From an uncultured Lachnospiraceae bacterium (GTDB lineage: Bacteria > Bacillota > Clostridia > Lachnospirales > Lachnospiraceae): DNA of 64,000 nucleotides. Of this stretch, positions 52,176-60,145 are shown piece by piece. Location: NCBI GenBank assembly GCA_946403625.1, contig CAMJAP010000003.1, forward strand, positions 1-64,000, given 5' to 3'. Within the stretch, counting starts at the first letter, position 1; each line of letters begins with the position of its first letter. The notes under the pieces are model-generated. The model was given only the letters and a program-made list of their open reading frames with translations, made no database searches and was not told the origin of the DNA. Made by a program: the position numbers and the translations under genes.

Positions 52176-54419
52176 ATGGCAAATAACTATACCAATATCG
52201 GAAAAGTAACATTGAACAGAAAACTGAACAAAATTCTGGATGAGTTGCGTATGGATATGGCGAAGAAACCGTCCATCGCAGACGCAATCCAGGTATTGAT
52301 CGACGGTCTGGAGAAAATGAAGAACGGAAAGGAAGAGCCCAGGATCAAACCGCTGGCGCTCTACCTGGAGATCTTGGAGATGATCCGCGAAAAGACGCAG
52401 CATTCCGATACATTCCCTGTGCTGGTGTATAATGCGGCAACGATCTATGACCACCTGTTTTTGCTGGGAGAGAATACTCCGGATTTTGATGAAAAAGTAG
52501 AAGTCTTTAAACATCTGGCAGGTCAGAACGGTCTGCTGATGAAGGGCTTTTTTGATCCGTATCTGTTTGCGTCCTTTTCGGATAAGATGCAGTACCTGAC
52601 ACTGGTAAATGTGCTTGCGGAGCAGCAGAACGGCCTGAATGCATTTACGGTGCTCAAAGATCATGCATTGGAAGTTCGTCAGTTTTTGATCGACGATGAT
52701 GCTTATCTGGCATATCTGTTAAAGACGGCGCGGCTGTTATCGGAAACGGCACCGGATAGTTTTGATGAGGTTTTGAAGCAGGAACTGTGGAAGATGCAGC
52801 GTACCAACGGTCTGTATGACATCGATCCGGTTCGTCTGGCGCAGGTGGAGAAGAATGTACAGACGGCGTCTCTGACCGTGGAGAGCGGAAAGAACGTTCT
52901 GGAGGCGTTGGACAGAAAGAATCATGACATCGAGCGCATCATGCAGGAGATGGATGAGAGAACCAAGGAAAATGCCAAGAATGCGGAAATACTTTTGGAT
53001 ACCAAGGTAAAGAGCGCGGGAGAAAAGCTGGACGCCGTATTGCAGGAATATGCCGAATCGCAAAAGAAATCCATCTTTTTGGAGAAGGAGATCTTCCTGA
53101 AAGAACTGTTCTCGGAAGCAGAATCGGAAATGACGAAGTACAAAGGCATGGCGAAAGCGCTGACGGCAACCACATCGGCGGAGATCGCGTCTCTGAGCAA
53201 AGATGCGGAAGCTGCCATTGCGCGTCTGAACAGTGCGGCGAATACAAACGGCAAGCTGATGGAGGCATCCAAGCGGGCCAAGGAAGACAAAGACCTGCTG
53301 GATAAACTGGAGAAACTGACACTTCTGAACGACGTGATGATCGAAAAACTCGGAACGGATGTGCAGGAAAAAACGGTGGAGGTAAAGGAAGTACCGGTTG
53401 CCGCACCCGTGCAGCAGGTAGCAGCCGCTCCCGCCGATGCTCCGGCAATGCCGTTCTATCGCGGCGGTAAGGGCAGAGAGGAACGGCCGATCCCGACCGT
53501 CAATCCCCTGCTGGATCGAAACATCCCGTTCCAGAAACGCTACAGCATTGCCATGAAGGAAAAGCAGCGCAGAATGGAGCAGGGCGAGATCTTCCACGAA
53601 ATGTTCGACGATGTGCTTACCGCCGTGATGGAAGAAGTAAACCCGTATCTGATCGGACCTTCCGGCTGCGGTAAGACTTATATGACCCGTCAGATCGGAG
53701 AGATCCTGGGGATCGAACTTTTTGATATTGGTTATATTAATGAAGAATATGACATTCTGGGCTATGTAACGGCAATGGGCGAATACAGTGAGTCGAATTT
53801 CTATCGTCTGTATAAGTACGGCGGTATCGCTTTCTGCGACGAGCTCGATAACGGTAACAGCAAAGCAACGGTCAAACTGAATTCGTTTTTGTCCAACAGC
53901 CAGAAGGCAGGATATTGCTTCCCGGGCGGGGAGTATGTGGATAAGCATCCGAACTTCCGCGTGATCGCAGCCGGTAATACGGACGGATCCGGTGCCGATA
54001 TGAACTATTCGACCCGTGAAAAGATCGAGGAATCCGTACAGCAGCGTATGATCCCGATCTATGTGGATTATGATAACCGTGTAGAGCAGATGATCCTGCG
54101 GGATTATCCGGACTGGTTCGAATTTGCATGCGCATTCCGTGCAGCTACCGATGACTGGGAGACGGCCTGCGGCATTCCGGCACAGGGTATCTTTACGACC
54201 AGAGATTCTTACCGCGTGAAGATGTATCTGGATAACGGCAGCTTCACACCGCAAAAGATCATGAGTTATGAATTCGTGCAGACGAAAGAGCCGGAGTATT
54301 TGGGCTTTTTGAAGGAAGATATTTCCAAACGGTTGAAAAAAGGATCCGGAGCATTTGGCGTTTATCAGGTGTTTGCACAGGTAGCAGATGAAGCAAGAAA
54401 GAAAAGAAAAGGCGTATGA
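52176..54419 (+). CDS. MoxR/CobS-like AAA+ ATPase with long coiled-coil N-terminal extension
   Basis: Residues about 1-225 are helical. About 230-395 form a long charged coiled coil (EALDRKNHDIERIMQEMDER and similar), then an Ala/Pro/Val linker (about 405-425). The AAA+ domain (about 465-740) has Walker A GPSGCGKTYM near 493, Walker B GIAFCDELDN near 551, sensor 1 FRVIAAGNTDG near 595 and an arginine block STREKIEESVQQRM. MoxR-type ATPases usually remodel targets together with a vWA-domain partner, and such a candidate is the next gene (4-base overlap). GGAGAGG precedes the ATG. The 747-residue length is large for the family because of the extension. Confidence 0.88.
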   Translation: MANNYTNIGKVTLNRKLNKILDELRMDMAKKPSIADAIQVLIDGLEKMKNGKEEPRIKPLALYLEILEMIREKTQHSDTFPVLVYNAATIYDHLFLLGENTPDFDEKVEVFKHLAGQNGLLMKGFFDPYLFASFSDKMQYLTLVNVLAEQQNGLNAFTVLKDHALEVRQFLIDDDAYLAYLLKTARLLSETAPDSFDEVLKQELWKMQRTNGLYDIDPVRLAQVEKNVQTASLTVESGKNVLEALDRKNHDIERIMQEMDERTKENAKNAEILLDTKVKSAGEKLDAVLQEYAESQKKSIFLEKEIFLKELFSEAESEMTKYKGMAKALTATTSAEIASLSKDAEAAIARLNSAANTNGKLMEASKRAKEDKDLLDKLEKLTLLNDVMIEKLGTDVQEKTVEVKEVPVAAPVQQVAAAPADAPAMPFYRGGKGREERPIPTVNPLLDRNIPFQKRYSIAMKEKQRRMEQGEIFHEMFDDVLTAVMEEVNPYLIGPSGCGKTYMTRQIGEILGIELFDIGYINEEYDILGYVTAMGEYSESNFYRLYKYGGIAFCDELDNGNSKATVKLNSFLSNSQKAGYCFPGGEYVDKHPNFRVIAAGNTDGSGADMNYSTREKIEESVQQRMIPIYVDYDNRVEQMILRDYPDWFEFACAFRAATDDWETACGIPAQGIFTTRDSYRVKMYLDNGSFTPQKIMSYEFVQTKEPEYLGFLKEDISKRLKKGSGAFGVYQVFAQVADEARKKRKGV

Positions 54420-55360
54420 AAATAAAGCCGTACAGAATAACGCTGGACAATAAAACATATAGCATATACCGCATGGATTTTCACTCACTGACGGAACTGG
54501 AGATGTATCTGGAGGGCGGACCGAAGGTGAACAAAGAGATCTTTCCGGTGCAGAAGAGCGTGGAGATGCCGGAAAGCTTTGCCGGGGAATCCCTGGCGAA
54601 GGCGATCCGGTATTGCCATGGCGGATATGAGAACGGATTTGATCTGTTTCTGCAGGTGAAGAAGGAACTGGAGTCGGCCAATGTGAAGTATGAGTACTTC
54701 CGCCGCAGTGTGCCTGCAGTCGTCGGTTCCAGGCCGCATATTCCGAATTTTGTTGCGGGAACACCCAAGACCATGTATCGTCTTGACCGGGTGAAGGAAA
54801 AGAAGTTTGTCGATCTGTATATCAATCTGGTGTACAGCGGTGTGACGACGCAGGAGCAGATCATCAACCGCGGGATCCTGACGCTGAACCTGATCAGTTT
54901 GTATGAGCAGCAAAACATCGGTGTGAATCTTTATGCGTTTGAGGCGAGCTATCTGGCGAACGAGATTTTTATTGCAGAAGTCATGCTGAAGAAACCCGGG
55001 CAGTTGCTGAATGTCGGTAAATGCTATTATCCTTTGTGCGGACGCGAGTTCATCCGCAGACTTTTGGTGCGCGTGAAAGAATCGATGCCGTTTCAGCAGA
55101 ATTGGGGACGGGGCTACGGAAGCGTATTGCCGGAACCTATTTTGAAGCAGTGTATGAACATCGGTGATAACACGATCCTGATCCGTTCGCCCATCGAGAT
55201 GGGACTGAAAGGGAAGAATATTTACGAAGATGCGGCGATCTTTTTTGAACAGTTAAAACTGAACGATTCGATACAGGTGCCGAAGTACCGTGACTATATG
55301 AATAAAACAGAGGTACAGCGGGACGAATCCGGGAGATTTCGGAGTAAGGGAAACCAATAA
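54416..55360 (+). CDS. vWA-like (DUF7192-like) partner of the AAA+ ATPase
   Basis: Overlapping the ATPase gene by ATGA, this 314-residue protein contains the run SRPHIPNFVAGTPKTMYRLD, then VDLYINLVYSGVTTQEQIINRG, then LTLNLISLYEQQNIGVNLYAF. This order is what I recall for DUF7192 proteins, which look like a von Willebrand A fold. The metal-site DxSxS is not present: NLVYSG stands in its place. A MoxR ATPase plus vWA-like adaptor pair is a known theme. The C terminus ends in a basic, disordered segment. The family label is tentative. Confidence 0.55.
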   Translation: MKIKPYRITLDNKTYSIYRMDFHSLTELEMYLEGGPKVNKEIFPVQKSVEMPESFAGESLAKAIRYCHGGYENGFDLFLQVKKELESANVKYEYFRRSVPAVVGSRPHIPNFVAGTPKTMYRLDRVKEKKFVDLYINLVYSGVTTQEQIINRGILTLNLISLYEQQNIGVNLYAFEASYLANEIFIAEVMLKKPGQLLNVGKCYYPLCGREFIRRLLVRVKESMPFQQNWGRGYGSVLPEPILKQCMNIGDNTILIRSPIEMGLKGKNIYEDAAIFFEQLKLNDSIQVPKYRDYMNKTEVQRDESGRFRSKGNQ

Positions 55361-55375
55361 GGAGAAGAGTGATTC

Positions 55376-55993
55376 ATGAGCGAAATGAATGCAGAACGCT
55401 TTGCAGATATGTCGGCAATATTGCATCTGGGGCGGACCAGTCAGAATAAACTGGCTGATGTGAATAAAGTGGTGACGGACCGGATCCAGGGAGAAGATTA
55501 CAGCAAGGTGAATCAGCTGTTTGAGGAACTGCTGGCAATTGCAGGAGAGACCGATATCAAAAAGATGGCGCAAAAGGAAGAGCGACTGGACGGACTCAGC
55601 AGTGATCTGGCAGGACAGCGCATTGAACTGTTGAAAGAACTGGAACTGCTGCAGGCGATGCGCTGCACCAACGATGTCTATAACGAACAGTTGCGACGGG
55701 ACATCGATGAGGGCGAAGCGTTTTTACACTTGCCGGTACAGGCAGGACAGACGGATATTTATACCCGTCAGGATGCGATGCAGAAAAGAGTGCAGGAATT
55801 GATGCTGACCTACAATGTGGGTATCAGTTTTTCCGAGCAGATCAAACTGGCAGAGGCGAATATCACATCCTTATCCGACCGGATCTGGAATGTATTGATG
55901 AACCTGATCCCGTTGCTGCGCGGACGGCTTTCCGTGGAACATAGCCGGATCATGGTTACGGAGATCCGTAAAGTGATGGGTGAGGAAGCGTAA
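55376..55993 (+). CDS. Helical protein, possibly TelA-like, of the MoxR-type operon
   Basis: This 205-residue protein is almost entirely helical (KLADVNKVVTDRIQG, ERLDGLSSDLAGQRIELLKE, KRVQELMLTYNVGISFSEQI). The order of its parts is reminiscent of the central helices of toxic-anion-resistance protein TelA, especially the LTYNVGISFSEQIKLAEANI stretch followed by LMNLIPLLRGRLSVEHSR, but the similarity is weak. GGAGAAGAG precedes the ATG, 15 bases after the previous stop. It belongs to the same unit. Function unknown. Confidence 0.5.
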   Translation: MSEMNAERFADMSAILHLGRTSQNKLADVNKVVTDRIQGEDYSKVNQLFEELLAIAGETDIKKMAQKEERLDGLSSDLAGQRIELLKELELLQAMRCTNDVYNEQLRRDIDEGEAFLHLPVQAGQTDIYTRQDAMQKRVQELMLTYNVGISFSEQIKLAEANITSLSDRIWNVLMNLIPLLRGRLSVEHSRIMVTEIRKVMGEEA

Positions 55994-56002
55994 GGATGCT
56001 TT

Positions 56003-56788
56003 ATGGATAATAAATCGTTTGATACAAAGCGTATCGCGGAAGGTTATTTGAAAAGACCGTGGCTTCATAAAAGTGTGATCGAAGCGGTGAAAAAAGACCT
56101 GGATCTTTCGGAGAGTTTTAAATTCCGAAACGGACTGGATGTAGGATGCGGTGCCGGCTTGTCTGCAAAAGCGTTGCGTCTTATAAGTGATCAAGTAACG
56201 GGGACGGATATTTCTGAAGCTATGATCGATGTGTGCAAAGAAGTATACCGTGATGGTACGGCGTATTCCTTCTATGTGGCAAAGGCGGAAGAGACGGTGA
56301 TGCCGCAGGAAAAATACGATATCGTAACGGCGGCCGGTTGCATCAATTGGGTGGATGAACAGCGCTTTATGCGAAACATGAAAGAAGTGTGTGCAGATAA
56401 CGCGATCATCCTTATCTATGATTTCGGCATTACGGATCGTATGGAAGGGAATGCGGAATATACAGAATGGTACGAGGAAGAATACCTGAAGAGATTTCCG
56501 AAACCGCCCAGAAAAGAAAATAAATGGAAGCAGGAAGATCTGGCGGAAGGATTGTATATGGAGAAACAGACGGAGTATGAAATGACATATCCGTTTGAGC
56601 TCGATGCGTTTGTTGATTTTATGATGATCCAGTCCAATGTAAATGCAGCCATCAACAGCGGTGCGATATCGGAAGTAGAAGCAAAAGCGTGGATGCAGGA
56701 AACGCTGGCACTAATATTTAACAATAATGAAAAGAATCTGATCTTTGGTGGTTACAGCTGGTATATCAGACATATAGGGAATCAGTAA
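56003..56788 (+). CDS. Class I SAM-dependent methyltransferase
   Basis: This 261-residue enzyme has the Rossmann motif I LDVGCGAGLSAKAL near residue 42, an acidic loop GTDISEAMIDVC, and YDIVTAAGCINWVDEQRF (motif IV region). It resembles UbiE/Methyltransf_11 enzymes, substrate unknown. It starts nine bases after the TelA-like gene and ends directly at the start of the phosphatase-like gene, so it is probably in the same transcript as the AAA+ unit. Confidence 0.88.
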   Translation: MDNKSFDTKRIAEGYLKRPWLHKSVIEAVKKDLDLSESFKFRNGLDVGCGAGLSAKALRLISDQVTGTDISEAMIDVCKEVYRDGTAYSFYVAKAEETVMPQEKYDIVTAAGCINWVDEQRFMRNMKEVCADNAIILIYDFGITDRMEGNAEYTEWYEEEYLKRFPKPPRKENKWKQEDLAEGLYMEKQTEYEMTYPFELDAFVDFMMIQSNVNAAINSGAISEVEAKAWMQETLALIFNNNEKNLIFGGYSWYIRHIGNQ

Positions 56789-57106
56789 ATGAACATATTG
56801 TTTGTATGCAGTCAGAATAAAAGAAGAAGCCTGACGGCGGAAAAAATATTAAACGGATATAACGGACATACGGTTCGTTCCGCCGGAACGGAAAAGAATT
56901 CGAGGGTGAAACTGACGCCGGGACTGATCGGATGGGCAGATATGATATTCTGTTTTGAGAAGAAGCATCTTCGCAGGATCAAGGAAAACTATGCGGAGGA
57001 GGCTTCCGGTAAGAAGATCATCACAATGAACATTCCGGACGAATACGAATATCTGGATGAAGAACTGCAGGATCTATTGTGGAGCTACGCGGAAGAGTAT
57101 TTATGA
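56789..57106 (+). CDS. Small protein-tyrosine-phosphatase-like protein
   Basis: The start follows the previous stop with no gap. The 105 residues begin NILFVCSQNKRRSLTAEKIL, a phosphatase loop of the CX5RS type (Cys7, Arg13). A later Asp-rich block (IPDEYEYLDEEL) may hold the general acid. It is shorter than ordinary low-molecular-weight phosphatases (about 150) and fits the short 'predicted protein tyrosine phosphatase' group. Possible substrates are phosphotyrosine or phosphoarginine proteins. It ends the operon; a terminator follows. Confidence 0.8.
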   Translation: MNILFVCSQNKRRSLTAEKILNGYNGHTVRSAGTEKNSRVKLTPGLIGWADMIFCFEKKHLRRIKENYAEEASGKKIITMNIPDEYEYLDEELQDLLWSYAEEYL

Positions 57107-57150
57107 TTAGCTGCCTGTTGCCGACGGTGACAGATCTCGTGATTACGGAC

Positions 57151-57187
57151 GAGGGCAGGGATGTGTCAAAGCATTCCTGCTCTTTTT
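57151..57187 (+). terminator. Intrinsic terminator after the MoxR-type operon
   Basis: GAG-GG-CAGG-G-ATG pairs with CATTCCTGCTC (short bulge and one mismatch), followed by T5. Confidence 0.7.
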
Positions 57188-57194
57188 ACATATT

Positions 57195-57298
57195 TTGACA
57201 AAAAGTCAACCGATAGTTGAAAATGGCGGATTTCTACACTGCAATTCTACCTATGCTTGATATGAAAGATTGTACTCAACGCAAAATAGTGTTATATT
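57195..57298 (+). promoter_or_regulatory. Inverted repeat and promoter for the XRE/ABC operon
   Basis: TTGAC-AAAAA-GTCAA (57195-57209) is a small inverted repeat. TTGTAC and TATATT (57270-57298) form a promoter with a 17-base spacer, about 65 bases before the XRE gene. The inverted repeat is a possible site for the XRE protein, although it lies about 60 bases upstream of the promoter. Confidence 0.5.
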
Positions 57299-57369
57299 GA
57301 CATTGTTCCACCGGGGAATGATCGATCGTGATGAGAAATACATAATGTTCCGGACGGGAGGTAGTGTAT

Positions 57370-58317
57370 ATGGCAAATAACAGTTTTTCGACGACACTGC
57401 AAATGCTGCGCAAGGAAAGAAAAGTCACGCAGGAGCAACTGGCGTCGCATTTGGGGGTAAGCCCCCAGGCGGTATCCAAATGGGAGAACGGCAGTTATCC
57501 GGAAGGAGATCTGCTGCCCAGGATCGCCGATTTTTTCGAAGTATCGATTGATTATCTTTATGGCAGGACGGACAGAGATAAATCTTTTGAACAGATGGTA
57601 TTTGAAAAGGTGAGAGAAGTGTCCATCGACGATTATGAGAAAAGCGGAAGAATTGATGAACACAAAAATTTTGCCAAGCTGATCAAGAATATCATCTGGG
57701 CGATACAGACCGGAAGCTGGGTCAACAACGAACACTATTGGGAAAGACCGACTGACCCGATTGATTATCCCAAAATGGCTTCGGCAGTAGTGGATAATGT
57801 GTTTTATTCCTATGCAGGATTGCGTGAAGACAATGATTTTTATTTGTTCCTGCACGATCCGACCGATAAGAATGTGCTGGACGATCTCTTTCAGAATACG
57901 GAAAAGGTAGAAGCACTGTTTCAGTTATTGTCGGACAGAGAGAATATAACGATCATGGCCTATCTGTATTCTCTGGAGCAGGGAGAGTATGCGGGGATCG
58001 ATACGATAGCCAAAGCGACCGGGATAAAGAAGAGTAAAGTAGAAGCAACTTTGAAGGAACTGCAACGCATCACGACCGGAAAAGGAGTGAAACCGATCAA
58101 GTTTGTTCGCGAAGTTACTATGGAAAAAGAAAATGAGATTTATGGCGTTGACAGCGTTGTCGGCGGTTTGTTCATGGGACTTATGATGATTGCCGGAGAA
58201 TATGTTGACGCTCCGCAGGGCTATTCCATGCAGATGGATTGCAGAAGAGTGAGCTGGCTGAAGAAGAAACAAAGTGGGGGAAAAAATGAAGACGAAAAAA
58301 GAGGAAGAAAAAAATAA
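57370..58317 (+). CDS. XRE-family regulator with C-terminal winged-helix-like region
   Basis: The ATG at 57370 is eight bases after GGGAGG; a GTG at 57364 is too close. The HTH (residues about 5-60) has RKVTQEQLASHLGVSPQAVSKWENG. The rest (about 65-315) is a soluble domain with KATGIKKSKVEATLKELQRI near 220, which looks like a second winged helix that may sense a ligand or partner. The gene overlaps the first ABC gene by 32 bases, so it very probably controls the transporter. Confidence 0.87.
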   Translation: MANNSFSTTLQMLRKERKVTQEQLASHLGVSPQAVSKWENGSYPEGDLLPRIADFFEVSIDYLYGRTDRDKSFEQMVFEKVREVSIDDYEKSGRIDEHKNFAKLIKNIIWAIQTGSWVNNEHYWERPTDPIDYPKMASAVVDNVFYSYAGLREDNDFYLFLHDPTDKNVLDDLFQNTEKVEALFQLLSDRENITIMAYLYSLEQGEYAGIDTIAKATGIKKSKVEATLKELQRITTGKGVKPIKFVREVTMEKENEIYGVDSVVGGLFMGLMMIAGEYVDAPQGYSMQMDCRRVSWLKKKQSGGKNEDEKRGRKK

Positions 58318-60145
58318 ATTTCACAAAGAATACGGGCCGCTAAAGAACCTTGGTTACATCGCAAAGGAGATGTACCGCTATGATAAGACTACGGCACTGG
58401 TGATCGTCATGTCGGCGATCTGTACGCCCGTAGCGGCATACCTTTGGACCTTTATGTCAAAGTTTGTGATCGATGTGGTGACAAGGAAGGATACGGCGGA
58501 GAAACTGCTGTTCATTATCTGCATCACCTTTGTGATACAGGCGGTGTTTACGATGCTGCAGTCCTGGACATGGGCGCAGTGGTGGAGATATATCGGAGCG
58601 CGCTTCGACCTGATCATCAAAAAGAATGTGAAGTTCATGACCATGCCCTATGAGTATCTGGAAGATAAGGATGCCATGGACTGCTACCAGAAGGCGGGGA
58701 ATTCATGCAACGGGAACAACAACGGTGTGGAAGGCATGATGCACCTTATGGAGAATTCCGCAGGAGATTTCTTTGTAGTGCTGACGGGACTTTGCATCAT
58801 GGGAACCTTAAGCGTATATGTAATGGCAGCGCTGACAGTCATTGCATTTGTGACCTTCCTGATCAAGAACAGGACCAACAAGGTCTGCAAAGCAAAGATC
58901 TGGGATCCGCTCTCTACATGGTGGCGTAAGGACTATTACCTTCAGAATACCTTTACGGACTTTAACTTTGCAAAAGATATCCGGATGTACGGCCTTAAGG
59001 ATTACCTGATAAAGAAATACCGCGAGATCAGTAAAGAACGCCTGGAAGCATCCAGAAATAATGAGATCCGCTGGTGGATCTGCGGACTGTTCGGAAATAT
59101 ATTATGGGCGTTGGCATCGCTTGGATTGTATGCGTGGCTGATCTGGTCGGTGATACATAAGAATCTGACTATCGGTAACTTCAGCTTGTACCTGGGATCG
59201 GCGGCAACTTTCTTTCAGTTCACCGGCAGTTTATTAGACCGGGTAAGTGATCTGCTGGCCAAAAGCCGTGAGGTGGATGACTTCCGCAGTTTCATGGACA
59301 TCGGGGATGTGCATGAAGATGAGGGTGAGAAATTACCTGCATACGATGACTATGAGTTCACCTTTGAGAATGTATCGTTCCAATATCCCGGTGCGGAAAA
59401 GTATGCATTGAAGAATCTGAACATTACGATAAAAGCCGGAGAAAAACTGGCAGTAGTAGGACTGAACGGCGCAGGCAAGTCAACCTTTATCAAACTTTTG
59501 CTCAGGCTCTATGAACCTACCGAAGGGCGCATACTGCTTAACGGAGAGGATATTGCAAAGTATGAACGAAAAGAATACTACAAATTGTTCTCACCGGTAT
59601 TTCAGGATGTATGGATGTTTGCGTTCCCGTTAAAAGCAAATGTTTCTATGAAGGATATGGAGGATACCGATGATCGCAGGGCCGCGCAGTGCCTGGAAGA
59701 TGCGGGTATGAAAAAAGCGGTGGAGGAACTGAAGGACGGCATAGATACGGAAGTGCTGAAAGTCGTATACGATGACGGTGTGGATTTCTCCGGCGGCGAA
59801 AAACAAAAGATCGCACTGGCCAGAGCGCTTTATAAGAACGGGCCGGTGGTGGTGCTGGATGAGCCCACTGCGGCGCTGGATGCACTGGCGGAAGCAAAGC
59901 TTTATGAGGATTTCAACAAACTGATCGGGAACCGAACGGCGGTCTATATCAGCCACAGATTAAGTTCTACCAGATTTTGTGATCATGTGGCGATGTTCGT
60001 GGACGGTGAGATGGCGGAGTACGGTACTCACGATGAACTGCTGGGAGCAGGCGGCGCCTACAGTGAGATGTTTACCGTCCAGGCAGCATATTATGTGGAA
60101 GGAGGAGAAGCGGGTGAAAGCGAAAACGCAGAAGAAGGACGATAA
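58286..60145 (+). CDS. ABC transporter half (permease fused to ATPase), first subunit
   Basis: The ATG at 58286 has GGGGG five bases upstream. The membrane domain (about 35-320) has six helices. The ATPase (about 350-600) has Walker A GLNGAGKST, Q-loop FQDVWMF, signature FSGGEKQK, Walker B VVVLDEPTAALD and the H-loop in YISHRLSS. 619 residues. Together with the next gene it forms a probable heterodimeric exporter. The substrate (peptide, lipid or drug) is unknown. It overlaps both neighbours by 32 bases. Confidence 0.92.
   Translation: MKTKKEEEKNKFHKEYGPLKNLGYIAKEMYRYDKTTALVIVMSAICTPVAAYLWTFMSKFVIDVVTRKDTAEKLLFIICITFVIQAVFTMLQSWTWAQWWRYIGARFDLIIKKNVKFMTMPYEYLEDKDAMDCYQKAGNSCNGNNNGVEGMMHLMENSAGDFFVVLTGLCIMGTLSVYVMAALTVIAFVTFLIKNRTNKVCKAKIWDPLSTWWRKDYYLQNTFTDFNFAKDIRMYGLKDYLIKKYREISKERLEASRNNEIRWWICGLFGNILWALASLGLYAWLIWSVIHKNLTIGNFSLYLGSAATFFQFTGSLLDRVSDLLAKSREVDDFRSFMDIGDVHEDEGEKLPAYDDYEFTFENVSFQYPGAEKYALKNLNITIKAGEKLAVVGLNGAGKSTFIKLLLRLYEPTEGRILLNGEDIAKYERKEYYKLFSPVFQDVWMFAFPLKANVSMKDMEDTDDRRAAQCLEDAGMKKAVEELKDGIDTEVLKVVYDDGVDFSGGEKQKIALARALYKNGPVVVLDEPTAALDALAEAKLYEDFNKLIGNRTAVYISHRLSSTRFCDHVAMFVDGEMAEYGTHDELLGAGGAYSEMFTVQAAYYVEGGEAGESENAEEGR

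Noticed and set aside
59979-60113. Longer start for the second ABC subunit
   Set aside because: The extra codons are out-of-frame sequence of the first subunit; GGAGG before the GTG at 60114 fits.
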